Shown piece by piece: positions 1-8,468 of a DNA stretch of 15,722 nt (its first letter is position 1; each line of letters begins with the position of its first letter). The stretch is taken from assembly GCA_910584205.1 (NCBI GenBank), contig CAJUAA010000036.1, positions 1 to 15,722 on the forward strand, given 5' to 3'. Source of the DNA: an uncultured Lachnospiraceae bacterium. GTDB taxonomy: Bacteria > Bacillota > Clostridia > Lachnospirales > Lachnospiraceae. Position numbers and translations under genes: made by a program. A model generated the notes under the pieces. That model searched no databases. It was not told where the DNA came from and saw nothing but the letters and a program-made list of their open reading frames with translations.

Positions 1-280
1 TCCCGGTTTTGTACATCTGGTGTGTATTCTGATCTGGCTGATGTGACTGAATATGAATAAGTGTGTAATCTATTTGCCTTAAAAAGTCAAAAAGTAGGCT
101 TTGTTTTGGCTCTGAGCAACCCTTCAGTTCTTCAAGTGTTACCGTAGAAAGATATACATCATACCGATTGGAGCAAAACATTTCCCATAATTGTCTGGTA
201 TCTGCCATTTTTTCGGGGACATCTTCTTGAAGTAAATGGCTAATAACAGAAGTATCCAAATAAACTTTTAATTTGCCCAT
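1..280 (-). CDS. PIN-domain protein (VapC-like), 3' part beyond window edge
   Basis: The reading frame starts at ATG 280-278 and stays open to the left edge (93 codons seen), so the C-terminus is missing. The start follows a strong Shine-Dalgarno site (GGAGG, 9 bases upstream). The N-terminus KVYLDTSVISHLL is the classic first strand of a PIN domain, with the metal-binding acid at D9, and TVTLEELKG near residues 46-54 carries the second conserved acid (E50/E51). PIN proteins are Mg/Mn-dependent ribonucleases, often toxins of type II toxin-antitoxin pairs. No antitoxin-like frame precedes it; if one exists it lies downstream, outside the window. The remaining catalytic acids cannot be checked. 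The family call is fairly safe; a toxin role is inference. Confidence 0.75.
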   Translation of the reverse strand, partial: MGKLKVYLDTSVISHLLQEDVPEKMADTRQLWEMFCSNRYDVYLSTVTLEELKGCSEPKQSLLFDFLRQIDYTLIHIQSHQPDQNTHQMYKTG

Positions 281-315
281 GGCAATCCACCTCCAATAAA
301 TCTCTTTATATTTAA

Positions 316-343
316 AGTATACAAAAAACGCTCATAAAAACAA
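316..343 (-). promoter_or_regulatory. Putative sigma-A promoter of the PIN gene
   Basis: Read on the minus strand, a -35-like TTGTTT (343-338) is followed after 16 bases by a -10-like TATACT (321-316). This places a start site near 309, about 30 bases before the PIN start codon. The match is moderate and the surrounding DNA is AT-rich, so chance is possible. Confidence 0.4.
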
Positions 344-391
344 TGGAAAATGAAAACTTTTAAAATCATCACTTGACAATATGGCAAAGAG

Positions 392-652
392 ATGATTGAA
401 ATTGCCACAAATAAAACATTTGCGGAAAACTATGCACAGAAACATAACGCGGATGCAAAATTTGGCCGGTACAGGTATGATACACGTTTTGCAATCCCGG
501 TTTATGATGATGCAGGTGAACTGGCCAGGTACAAGGTCTTTAAATCAAGGATATTGGTGCGCCATGAAAAAGACGGGAAGCTGTACCTATATGATATTTT
601 GAGAACAAAAAAAGAAACGAGCAGGCCGCTTGAGCAATCGCTGTACGGTTGA
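392..652 (+). CDS. Small remnant protein, resembles tail of a phage-type nuclease domain protein
   Basis: An 86-codon frame starting at ATG 392; the frame is open only from 377, after a stop at 374-376. There is no convincing Shine-Dalgarno site. The C-terminal part, with RILVRHEKDGKLYLYDIL then KKETSRPLEQ, recalls the end of the Barnase-EndoU-ColicinE5/D-RelE-like nuclease domains found at the C-terminus of large phage and conjugative-element proteins in clostridia. That is a recollection of family pattern, not a search result. The lack of an N-terminal part and of a translation signal suggests a leftover fragment of a larger gene rather than a working gene. It could instead be a short real ORF of unknown role. 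Confidence 0.4.
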   Translation: MIEIATNKTFAENYAQKHNADAKFGRYRYDTRFAIPVYDDAGELARYKVFKSRILVRHEKDGKLYLYDILRTKKETSRPLEQSLYG

Positions 653-699
653 AAAACTCATTTCTTTTTATGAACCATATTTTATTAAGGGCATAGGGC

Positions 700-720
700 A
701 GTTTTGTCAAGAGCAAAACT
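700..720. repeat. Small perfect inverted repeat (hairpin)
   Basis: AGTTTTG (700-706) and CAAAACT (714-720) form a perfect 7-bp stem with a 7-base loop, flanked by TTATATT on the right. It is AT-rich. It might be a weak terminator for the 392-652 frame, or the terminal inverted repeat of a decayed mobile element. The sequence alone does not decide. Confidence 0.35.
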
Positions 721-738
721 TTATATTGACAGTCGCTG

Positions 739-840
739 TTACTGTTCCATCTTTCCGTCCATCATTGCGGCATACAGCATCTGCATATCACGGAATTTCT
801 GGACGGAAAGCGTTCTGGTTTTAAAGATAAGATCATGGAA
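739..840 (-). pseudogene. Possible 33-codon gene tail abutting the metG 3' end
   Basis: Reading the minus strand just past the metG stop, an open stretch of 33 codons ends at TAA 741-739. It encodes a protein-like C-terminus containing VQKFRDMQMLYAAMMDGK. It has no start codon with a ribosome binding site and shifts into the metG end in another frame, so it would be a 3' remnant joined to metG by an old rearrangement. I do not recognise the family. It may be chance; confidence is low. Confidence 0.2.
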
Positions 841-844
841 CAGA

Positions 845-2797
845 TCAGCAGATCTCCGCTCCCGCCGGCATGGGTTTCTCCGGAGCCATCAGCGACAGGT
901 TTCCGTCTGCGTCCTCGGCGCAGAGCAGCATGCCCTCGGATACCAGCCCGCGGATCTTCCGGGGCTCCAGGTTCACGAGAACCATGACCTTTTTGCCTAC
1001 CATCTCTTCCGGGGTGTAGGCGCTGCGGATACCGGAGACGATCTGGCGCACCTGGCTTCCGATCTTCACCTGAGAGCAGAGCAGCTTGTCTGCCTTCGGC
1101 ACGGCTTCGCAGGAGAGGATCTCGCCCACCTGGAACTGCAGCTTTGTGAAATCATCAAACGAAATATTTTCTTTGGGTTCGATGTCGATGACCGGGTCCT
1201 TCTCTTTCGCGGCGGCTTCTGCGGCTGCCTTTTTCTCTTCTACCTTTTCCAGCACTTCGTTCACGTCCAGACGTGCGAAGAGGATCTGCGGCTTGTCGGT
1301 CACCTTTGTGCCGGATGCATGGAGTCCGAAGACGCCCATCTCGTCCATGGTGCGGCTCTTCGCGTTTAACTGCTCCAGAATGAGCTTCGAGGTGGACGGC
1401 ATGAACGCTTCCAGCAGGACCGCGCCGTAGCTGATGCTCTCCACCAGATTGTAAAGGACGGTCGCCAGACGGTCTTTTTTCGCCTCGTCCTTTGCCAGCG
1501 CCCAGGGCATGGTTTCGTCGATGTATTTATTGCAGCGTTTGAACAGGTTGAAAATCTCGGTGATGGCGTCCGCCACCCGGAGCTGGTCCATCTTTTCGGA
1601 TACCTTCGGAAGCGTATCCAGTACGGTCTTCTTCAGATCCTCGTCCACATCCTCGGTGACGCCCGCGTTGGTGACGATGCCGCCGAAATACTTGTTGGAC
1701 ATGGAGATGGTCCGGTTCACCAGATTGCCCAGCGTATTGGCAAGCTCGGAGTTCAGGCGCTCCACCATCAGCTCCCAGGTGATGGCGCCGTCATTTTCAA
1801 AGGGCATCTCATGGAGCACGAAATAGCGCACCGCGTCCACGCCGAAGAAATCCACCAGATCGTCCGCGTAGAGCACGTTTCCTTTGGACTTGCCCATCTT
1901 GCCGTCGCCCAGCAGAAGCCAGGGATGTCCGAAGATCTGCTTCGGAAGCGGCAGGTCCAGAGACATGAGGAAGATGGGCCAGTAGATCGTATGGAAGCGG
2001 ATGATGTCCTTGCCGATCAGGTGCAGGTCCGCCGGCCAGTTCTTCCTGAACAGATCGCTGCTCTCGCCGCCGCACTCGTAGCCGATACCGGTGATGTAGT
2101 TGGTCAGGGCGTCCAGCCATACGTATACCACGTGTTTCGGGTCGAAGTCCACCGGAATGCCCCATTTGAAAGAGGTTCTGGAGACGCACAGGTCCTGCAG
2201 GCCCGGCAGCAGGAAATTGTTCATCATCTCATTCTTGCGGGACACCGGCTGGATAAATTCCGGATGGTTGTTGATGTGCTCGATGAGTCGGTCCGCGTAT
2301 TTGCTCATTTTGAAGAAATACGCCTCTTCCTTCGCCGGCTGCACTTCGCGCCCGCAGTCCGGACATTTGCCGTCCACCAGCTGGGACTCCGTGAAGAAGG
2401 ACTCGCAGGGCGTGCAGTACATCCCCTCGTAATAGCCCTTGTAAATGTCACCCTTGTCGTACATATATTTGAAGATTTTCTGGACCATGGCTTCGTGGTC
2501 CTTGTCCGTCGTGCGGATAAATTTGTCATAGGAGGTGTCCATCAGGTCCCAGATCTCGCGAATCTGTCCTGCCACATCATCCACGAATTCCTGGGGGGTG
2601 ACGCCCTGTTCCGCCGCCTTCAGTTCGATTTTCTGTCCATGCTCATCGGTTCCGGTCTGGAAAAACACATCATATCCCTGAAATCTTCTGTAACGGGCGA
2701 TGCTGTCCGCCAGCACGATCTCATAGGTGTTGCCGATGTGAGGTTTGCCGGATGTATAAGCGATGGCCGTGGTCATGTAATATTTTTTCCTGTCCAT
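845..2797 (-). CDS. metG: Methionyl-tRNA synthetase
   Basis: Class I cytoplasmic aminoacyl-tRNA synthetase that charges tRNA-Met with methionine using ATP, needed for initiation and elongation. The 650-residue protein has the HIGH-type signature HIGN (20-23) and a KMSKS-type signature KMGKS (300-304). It also has a zinc-binding knuckle with cysteines 128, 131, 145 and 148, and an anticodon-binding helical region containing ETMPWALAKD. The C-terminal ~108 residues (from about 543) form the fused EMAP-II/Trbp-like tRNA-binding and dimerisation domain. Length and order are normal for the Gram-positive long form. The start at 2797 is supported by AGAGG 7 bases upstream. It has its own promoter and a leader too short for a T-box. 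It is the only clear housekeeping gene here and separates two accessory regions. Confidence 0.98.
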   Translation of the reverse strand: MDRKKYYMTTAIAYTSGKPHIGNTYEIVLADSIARYRRFQGYDVFFQTGTDEHGQKIELKAAEQGVTPQEFVDDVAGQIREIWDLMDTSYDKFIRTTDKDHEAMVQKIFKYMYDKGDIYKGYYEGMYCTPCESFFTESQLVDGKCPDCGREVQPAKEEAYFFKMSKYADRLIEHINNHPEFIQPVSRKNEMMNNFLLPGLQDLCVSRTSFKWGIPVDFDPKHVVYVWLDALTNYITGIGYECGGESSDLFRKNWPADLHLIGKDIIRFHTIYWPIFLMSLDLPLPKQIFGHPWLLLGDGKMGKSKGNVLYADDLVDFFGVDAVRYFVLHEMPFENDGAITWELMVERLNSELANTLGNLVNRTISMSNKYFGGIVTNAGVTEDVDEDLKKTVLDTLPKVSEKMDQLRVADAITEIFNLFKRCNKYIDETMPWALAKDEAKKDRLATVLYNLVESISYGAVLLEAFMPSTSKLILEQLNAKSRTMDEMGVFGLHASGTKVTDKPQILFARLDVNEVLEKVEEKKAAAEAAAKEKDPVIDIEPKENISFDDFTKLQFQVGEILSCEAVPKADKLLCSQVKIGSQVRQIVSGIRSAYTPEEMVGKKVMVLVNLEPRKIRGLVSEGMLLCAEDADGNLSLMAPEKPMPAGAEIC

Positions 2798-2847
2798 CTG
2801 TTTACCTCTTTTTTTCCTTATTTTATGCGTAAATACCAGCTTTTATC

Positions 2848-2876
2848 AGATTAGCACATGAGAGAAAAGAAGTCAA
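2848..2876 (-). promoter_or_regulatory. Sigma-A promoter of metG
   Basis: On the minus strand, TTGACT (2876-2871) is separated by exactly 17 bases from TATAAT-like TAATCT (2853-2848). This is close to the vegetative consensus. The predicted transcript begins near 2841, leaving a leader of about 45 nucleotides before the metG start. Confidence 0.75.
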
Positions 2877-2983
2877 TTTTTTAATTCGTCTGCGACGTTT
2901 GAACGGCTTCCTTCGTATCTGTATTGAAAGCCTGTAAGAACAGGTTGTAAACTTAGGACAGGAGGAGGCGCTGGCGGATTCCT

Positions 2984-5900
2984 TCAATTATGCGGCGGTG
3001 AGCCGGTAGGGGTCACCAGATCCGGTACGACATATGCTCCGTGGAAGTAATTGATATACTGCCGTTTCTGCTTTTTTAATTCCCAGAGAGGGCAGGGGAC
3101 TTCGTGTTCGACGATGAAGTAATCGGACAAAAGCGTCAGATCGTCCGCATATCCGCCCTGGACGCCGCCGTCGGATACTTCGAGCCGGAAATCCTGGATC
3201 TCCAGGAATTTACAGCACATGAGGGCATAGTACAAAAGAAGCTGCCACAGGACGCCGGCGTTGTCTTCCTGAATGAATCCGTGTCCTCTGGTGGCGTTTC
3301 TCAGCAGGCGGAGGATACGGGTAAGGCTTCCAAAATCCATGCGTCCGCCCTTGATGGCGAAAGGCAGATACTGGGTCAGGCGGTCCTGAAGCTCTGTGCA
3401 GTGAGCCGGAATCTCCACATACCGTTGATGGATGGCTTCGCAGATGGGCGCGTCTGCAGGGCAATGGGCGAGGATCAGTTCGCCCATACTCTGGAAATCC
3501 GGATTTACGAGGGACTTCTCCGGCGGGATTCCCTGAGAGCCAAGCAGGCAGTACTGCACACTGAGCATGGTAAATTCCAGAAAGTCAAAAACCGCCATGG
3601 CGGACGTCTCGATATCGTCATAGTCAAAGAGATTTTTGAAAAACCCGGAAATATAGAGGTTCGGGGACAGAAGGGGGGAGGGACAGTCCAGTTCATCTAA
3701 AAGCGTCCGGTAGAAGACCGTGCGCTGACGGAAAAGAACCCATTCCCTTCCCTGCTTTCTGGTATTTTTAGCGAGCGTTCTCCGGGAATGCTCCGCGTAT
3801 GCATTGGACGCCCATCCCAGGAGCGCTTCGTAGGAGTCGAACTGCTGTATCTCGAGAGAAAGAATCCACGGATAAGGATTGCTCAGAGTGTGCGCAGGCG
3901 TGCCGAGAATGCCGATCTTGAACGGCGTGCCGGGGAGCAGTTCTCCTTCTGCTGCTTTGGTCTTGATATAGCTTCTCAGAAAAGGAATCACCTGATACTG
4001 GTAATTCAGTATCCGGTTCCAGTCAGAAGCGTCGAACAGGTGTACGATGTTGCGGGCCGCCTCCAGAAGAAAAGCGTGCCAGAGTTCGGGAGTTGGCTTC
4101 CGATGCAGGATTTTTTCCGCATAGTCATGTTCAAAATATGACTTCTTCATATAAGGACAGTTCAAGTGAAGGGGCATCGGGTCAAAAATGTGGTCGTACG
4201 AATAAAAGGTACAGACAATGGCGGGATTTGCGGACCATCTCCGCAGAAAACGGACGCGTTCCTTTTCAGCAGCCGGGTCGGGCAGAGGCACGGCCTTTTC
4301 CAGAACCGGAGACGCATGGCATGCTTTGTCCCCGCAGGCGGGTACGTCCAGAAAAACGCGTTCCAGAGGCCGGTCCCGGTGGGTGGATACATACCGCCCG
4401 GTGGAGAAATCAAGATAGCTGATGTATCCGGCCTGGTCGATGCCGGAGAAGTAATATGGCCCGGTCTCGGTTTCCAGAAAGGCGGGGATGGAAAAATCCA
4501 ACAAAGAAGGCAGGATACGGGCGTCCGGCGGAAACTGCCTGGGACCGTCCAGAAATACCTGGACGAGACAGTGCACAGCGGTCGCCAGAGGCGTGAGTAC
4601 CTGCTCGTCAATGGAGTAGATCATGGTTCCGTGTCCTACGAAACGATTGCGGAGCCGGACCATGACCTGACAGAGTTCGCCATAGGAAGCCCGTCTGGTT
4701 TTGATCTGGCTGGTCCCTTTTGTGCAGGAAAGCATATCCAGCCAGCGCAGGGCTCCCGCCAGCTCCGGGTCCTGAAAAGCCAGTTCCGGCTCCTCCTGCA
4801 GGCTGCAGAGCGTGCCGAAGGACGGATTGACGATTTTCCTGCAGAAACCGGGATCGGCACAGGAACCGCTGCAGAGCCTGCACAGAGCGCGGATGTGGAT
4901 ACAATACTCCGCCATTTTTAAAAGGGTGTAAAACTGCATCACAATGCCGCTTCCGACGCACAGGTCGTACAGCTCGTCTTCCAGGAATGGATCGCCTTCG
5001 CTGCCCAGAAGGAGCTGACGGATCTTCAGATAGACCGTTTTTGCCTGCCTGCGGGCTTCGTACTGGTTCATATGGTCCAGCGGAATCCGCATCATTGCGT
5101 CTTTGGAGGACAGGAAGGGGCTGTACAGCAGTTCCTGATTCTGAAGCTTCTTCTGCACCGTCCGGAGGTCGGGGTCGCCGCCAGCATAAGAATGCTGATA
5201 AGCGATGACGTGAAATCCCTTTTGCTCCATGGAATGCAGGAAATCCATGATTTTCTGTTCCCTTTCCGGATCCGGCTTCGGCGTGAACAGGAAATCACGA
5301 ATGTAAAGGCAGACCTTGTCCTCGTAATCCTCTTCCCGCAGCTCGCCGTTAGCGTAGGGCAGGAAGCAGGTAAAATAGTCGTCTCCCTTCCGGAATGCGG
5401 ACAGATTCCGGGTCAGGACGGCGTTGTTTCCGTTAAAAAACAGAAAATAAAGCCAGTACACGGAGACGGAAGGAACCCGGAGGATATCATCCGGCACCAC
5501 ATACAGGACCAGCCGGCGGCAGGAATCCGAGGAGATCGTCCGGTGGAACTGATCTCGTTTAAATCCGACAGATCTGCCGATCATCCAGACGGTCAGCAGG
5601 GCGACAAGTACGATGGCGAAGAAAAAGGAGACGATCAGATAAGGGAGCGAGGTGTACGACCACCAGAGAAGCGTCCGCGTGTATTCCTCCCAGTCCGACC
5701 ATCCGGTCAGGAACCGGAGCATGTTGTCCAGATAGAACACGAGAAAGACATAGTGAAAGCACATGATTTCCAGATGGAACAGGGACAGCACCAGGGAGTA
5801 CAGGGATTTTTTCACCTGCCGTCTTGAGGCGCATTCGACCAGCAGGACAAAACAGAACCAGACCGCAAAGATCAGCCCCATATAAGAAAGTTTCGCCTCC

Positions 5901-6232
5901 GCCAGATCGTAAACGGGATCAGAGAATCCCATATGCCGAACCTGCACATGGTTTACATAATTAAACGCCTGAATAAGACAGCCCAGGGCAAACGCCGCCA
6001 GGATGTGCGGAATGCCGGTATACGCCCGGTTCTGTTCCAGCATCTGATACATGGAATAGACGAACAGGCACCAGATAAACTGAAGCAGGGCCATGCCGAT
6101 CAAGGCGTCGGATACCGGGTCCAGCAGAGCAGAATCGGCATGCAGCCATTTCAGCAGATAGAGGCAGTTGAAGAGAAAAGTTCCTATGTAAATGTAGATA
6201 AAATTATGGTGTCGGCGAAGCAGTTTCATCAT
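2984..6232 (-). CDS. Large membrane protein with two HEPN-like RNxxxGH modules, function unknown
   Basis: A 1082-residue protein I do not recognise by name. The first ~220 residues contain about six hydrophobic membrane-spanning stretches (near 11-28, 40-62, 75-92, 115-133, 148-170, 194-218). A long soluble part follows. Two similar modules each contain an RNxxxGHG signature: R528-H534 (LRNRFVGHG) and R978-H984 (LRNATRGHG). Arg-Asn followed five residues later by His fits the Rx4-6H active-site motif of HEPN ribonucleases. The modules also share an upstream VNPxF (about 468 and 909) and a downstream YI-S/N-Y stretch (603-606 and 1059-1062), so the region is an internal duplication. The middle (640-840) is unrecognised. 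The start at MM (6232) has AAGGA 7 bases upstream and lies 27 bases after the upstream gene's stop, so the two form an operon. A membrane-tethered RNase effector is inference. Confidence 0.9.
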   Translation of the reverse strand: MMKLLRRHHNFIYIYIGTFLFNCLYLLKWLHADSALLDPVSDALIGMALLQFIWCLFVYSMYQMLEQNRAYTGIPHILAAFALGCLIQAFNYVNHVQVRHMGFSDPVYDLAEAKLSYMGLIFAVWFCFVLLVECASRRQVKKSLYSLVLSLFHLEIMCFHYVFLVFYLDNMLRFLTGWSDWEEYTRTLLWWSYTSLPYLIVSFFFAIVLVALLTVWMIGRSVGFKRDQFHRTISSDSCRRLVLYVVPDDILRVPSVSVYWLYFLFFNGNNAVLTRNLSAFRKGDDYFTCFLPYANGELREEDYEDKVCLYIRDFLFTPKPDPEREQKIMDFLHSMEQKGFHVIAYQHSYAGGDPDLRTVQKKLQNQELLYSPFLSSKDAMMRIPLDHMNQYEARRQAKTVYLKIRQLLLGSEGDPFLEDELYDLCVGSGIVMQFYTLLKMAEYCIHIRALCRLCSGSCADPGFCRKIVNPSFGTLCSLQEEPELAFQDPELAGALRWLDMLSCTKGTSQIKTRRASYGELCQVMVRLRNRFVGHGTMIYSIDEQVLTPLATAVHCLVQVFLDGPRQFPPDARILPSLLDFSIPAFLETETGPYYFSGIDQAGYISYLDFSTGRYVSTHRDRPLERVFLDVPACGDKACHASPVLEKAVPLPDPAAEKERVRFLRRWSANPAIVCTFYSYDHIFDPMPLHLNCPYMKKSYFEHDYAEKILHRKPTPELWHAFLLEAARNIVHLFDASDWNRILNYQYQVIPFLRSYIKTKAAEGELLPGTPFKIGILGTPAHTLSNPYPWILSLEIQQFDSYEALLGWASNAYAEHSRRTLAKNTRKQGREWVLFRQRTVFYRTLLDELDCPSPLLSPNLYISGFFKNLFDYDDIETSAMAVFDFLEFTMLSVQYCLLGSQGIPPEKSLVNPDFQSMGELILAHCPADAPICEAIHQRYVEIPAHCTELQDRLTQYLPFAIKGGRMDFGSLTRILRLLRNATRGHGFIQEDNAGVLWQLLLYYALMCCKFLEIQDFRLEVSDGGVQGGYADDLTLLSDYFIVEHEVPCPLWELKKQKRQYINYFHGAYVVPDLVTPTGSPPHN

Positions 6233-6259
6233 GGTCAGATCCTTATTGCAGACGGAATA

Positions 6260-8287
6260 TCAGTAAGCAACTCTGCGGCTTGTTTTTTCATAATAAGCCC
6301 AGTCGTCAGAATCAAAGGACAGGTCGTCAAAAAGCGAAATCTGTCCGTTCAGGTCCTGCAGATGTTTTTTCAGGTTCTGAAGCGTCTTCCTGGCTTCAGG
6401 CAGCCGGTTTTTCTTCTCAAAGGCGTACTGCTCCAGACCGATGGCAATGCCGATGCAGGCAAGCGTCAGGCTGTCCTGGTCAAAGCAGGCGGCAGATGCG
6501 CCGGCATAATATTTCTGAGCGGCCCGGGCGTTGCCGGACCAGGCGAGGCAGGAAGCGGTTTTCCACATACAGATTTCCCAGGGGTGGTTCCGGACTGTGC
6601 GCGCCTGAAGCCGGGGCAGGATGTCCGTCCGGGACAGACAGGTATACATCGTTTCCGCCTGCGGCCATCCTGCCCTCCGTCCTTCCGCCATGAGGCGGAT
6701 GTACGCCGTCAGCAGATAGTCGTCCGTCTGGGGAGCGGACGCGAGGGAGGAAACCAGGGCCCTGATATCCGCGCCTTCCATTCCGGCGGCCTGCAGGAGC
6801 CGGTCAAGGGCGCGTTCAAACTGTCCGGCTTCCGTCTCCAGATGCACCCGGTACAGGTACTGGCGGCGCTTCTCATTTTCTGAATCAAACTCATCGATGG
6901 CCCGGTCGGAATCCGCGCAGGCCGACAGGTAATGGTCCGGGTGCTGCCGGAGGAGAAACGTCTTGATCTGCACCCGCGTGCCCAGGGCTTTTGCAAGCTC
7001 TGCAAACCGGATCTGATGATCGTCCTCGCAGGTCAGCTCCAGAGCTTCGCGTACCGTCTCGCAGCGCATTACCAGCCGGCTGCACTGGGTCAAGGCCTCC
7101 TGAAAATCAAACCGGTTGATGTGGGTGATCACTTTCCGGAGCAGATAACGCATCCGGTAGGCGACGCTGTCCCAGTCGTAGGGAAGCTTTGCCATCTCCT
7201 GGTCGCACAGCTTCTCGTATTCCAGAGAAGCGGCCACGTTGCCCTGATGGGTGTAGACCGTATCCATATAAAAACAGAGGTCCACGGACAGGCGGTCTGC
7301 GATCTCCCGGCTCCATTTCTGAGGGATTTTCCGAAGGACCGGAAGAAAATACTGCCGGAGATTGGTGAGCAGCTTCAGGCAGGCGCGGTAATCCCGGCTG
7401 ACCCGGAGCTGGTGGTCGACGAGAGCGGAGATAAACCGGTACTGAAGATCCATATCGTAGAAGGGCATGCCCTCCAGGCGGGAAAAGACCGTGGGCATGT
7501 ATTTCTCCAGAAGGGCTTTCCGGTCGCTCTGGCACAGCACCGCTACCGCTTCTCCCAGCCGGTTTTCCGTCATGGCTTTTAGAAATTCACTTTCCACGGA
7601 CATCTCAAATACCGGCCACCGAAGCGTCTTTTCGGGGTTTTCGTAGATCTGGCTGATAAAGTCGGACTGGGCCGGGTTCTTCCGGAATTTTGTATTTCTG
7701 GTAAGGAAGGTATTGCAGACGATATCCGCCAGCATCAGTCGCTTATCTTTGCGGGCAGAGGCGGTCTGGAGCGTCCAGTCGGTCTCCGGGACGGATTCTT
7801 TAAGCCCGGCCATAATGATCCGTTCTTTCAGACGCTGCTCATAATGCTCCGGCGGAACCAGGTTATCGCGGCCGGAACCGTTCTTCTGCTCTCTGTGTAT
7901 AATCCGGTTGGCGATGAGGATCCGCAGGCGGATCTCGCCGTATCTGCTTTTGAGGCGCCGGATGAGTTTCATAAGCCCTTCCGCCATCATGTTCTGATAG
8001 GTCAGGTTGTGGTCCAGAACCAGAATACATTCTTCATTCTGGAAAAGAACGAAGCGTGCGTCGGTTTCGGCCAGTTTTTGAAAACGGGCGAACTGCAGAT
8101 CCGTATCCGTCTGTTCTGTACTGTGGAAGAAATCTTCCTGGATGATGCGTTCCACCTGAGAGAGGGGAAAGGTTCCGCTTTCGACTAAGAGGCCGCCGAT
8201 ATGGGACACGCTCATGCCTCTGCGGGCTTTTTGTTTATCATTATCAAATTCTCCGGACTCGTCCAGCCATAATTCAAATTGTTTCAT
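6260..8287 (-). CDS. DUF3800-like N-terminal domain with long helical (TPR-like) C-terminal region
   Basis: A 675-residue protein. The N-terminus FELWLDESGEF (residues 4-14) followed by an SHIGGLLVE strand, and RLMLADIVCNTF around residues 183-194 (D188), match the DESG...AD pattern of DUF3800. That family is thought to have an RNase H-like fold and often sits in mobile or defence loci. From about residue 215 the protein is almost all helix, with aromatic/alanine spacing suggesting TPR-like repeats (for example 360-480 and 560-650). I chose ATG 8287 because AGGA lies 8 bases upstream and the DUF3800 core starts there; an ATG at 8356 would overlap the promoter and add 23 unmatched residues. 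It is the first gene of a two-gene operon with the membrane/HEPN-like protein. Nuclease activity is inference. Confidence 0.85.
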   Translation of the reverse strand: MKQFELWLDESGEFDNDKQKARRGMSVSHIGGLLVESGTFPLSQVERIIQEDFFHSTEQTDTDLQFARFQKLAETDARFVLFQNEECILVLDHNLTYQNMMAEGLMKLIRRLKSRYGEIRLRILIANRIIHREQKNGSGRDNLVPPEHYEQRLKERIIMAGLKESVPETDWTLQTASARKDKRLMLADIVCNTFLTRNTKFRKNPAQSDFISQIYENPEKTLRWPVFEMSVESEFLKAMTENRLGEAVAVLCQSDRKALLEKYMPTVFSRLEGMPFYDMDLQYRFISALVDHQLRVSRDYRACLKLLTNLRQYFLPVLRKIPQKWSREIADRLSVDLCFYMDTVYTHQGNVAASLEYEKLCDQEMAKLPYDWDSVAYRMRYLLRKVITHINRFDFQEALTQCSRLVMRCETVREALELTCEDDHQIRFAELAKALGTRVQIKTFLLRQHPDHYLSACADSDRAIDEFDSENEKRRQYLYRVHLETEAGQFERALDRLLQAAGMEGADIRALVSSLASAPQTDDYLLTAYIRLMAEGRRAGWPQAETMYTCLSRTDILPRLQARTVRNHPWEICMWKTASCLAWSGNARAAQKYYAGASAACFDQDSLTLACIGIAIGLEQYAFEKKNRLPEARKTLQNLKKHLQDLNGQISLFDDLSFDSDDWAYYEKTSRRVAY

Positions 8288-8327
8288 AAGTATTTCCTGC
8301 TTTCTTCTGTGTAAGTCCTTTTGGATC

Positions 8328-8356
8328 ATTATAGCACAGGAAACGTGGATTGACAT
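8328..8356 (-). promoter_or_regulatory. Promoter of the DUF3800-like/HEPN-like operon
   Basis: The minus strand shows a consensus -10 TATAAT (8333-8328) preceded by TGC, an extended -10. A weak -35 ATGTCA (8356-8351) lies 17 bases upstream. The start site would be near 8321, about 34 bases before the start codon. It is divergent from the secreted-protein promoter about 70 bp away. Confidence 0.6.
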
Positions 8357-8377
8357 GCGCCAAATTTCCGAAACAGG

Positions 8378-8394
8378 AAAAATATGACATTTTT
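8378..8394. promoter_or_regulatory. AT-rich dyad between divergent promoters (possible operator)
   Basis: A 17-bp near-perfect palindrome, AAAAAT-A-TGA-C-ATTTTT, with one mismatched pair. It lies between the divergent -35 regions, upstream of both promoters. A dimeric regulator could bind here, but AT-rich dyads are common in intergenic DNA. Confidence 0.3.
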
Positions 8395-8398
8395 CAGA

Positions 8399-8436
8399 AC
8401 AGGAGGCCGTTTGCAGGACAATCGCTTTGCTATAAT
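8399..8436 (+). promoter_or_regulatory. Promoter/operator of the secreted-protein operon, copy A of a shared 38-bp element
   Basis: The element runs from ACAGGAG (8399-8405) through TTGCAGGA (8411-8418) to CTTTGCTATAAT (8425-8436), which contains a perfect extended -10 (TGCTATAAT). No good -35 is present, which suits an activator-dependent promoter. CAGGA occurs twice, 14 bp apart (8400-8404 and 8414-8418). A second element with the same blocks at the same spacing sits upstream of the serine-rich adhesin (12963-13000). Confidence 0.7.
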
Positions 8437-8468
8437 AAACTTAGACTGGGCGGAGAGTGCTCATATAT

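Noticed and set aside
373..378. Perfect TTGACA before the 392-652 frame
   Set aside because: No -10 hexamer at suitable spacing; the match overlaps coding-like DNA and is probably chance.
2798..2847. T-box riboswitch in the metG leader
   Set aside because: The leader is only about 45 nucleotides and lacks T-box elements or a terminator.
1811..2854. A 347-codon plus-strand frame opposite metG
   Set aside because: It is the antisense shadow of a clear metG gene, has no ribosome site, and the product has no recognisable domain.
2877..2983. Terminator after the HEPN-like gene
   Set aside because: Only a 5-bp stem (CCTGT/ACAGG, near 2931-2944) without a T run was found; not enough to call.
8288..8356. 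ATG 8356 as start of the DUF3800-like gene
   Set aside because: It would place the start upstream of the promoter -10 and add residues outside the domain; ATG 8287 has a proper ribosome site.
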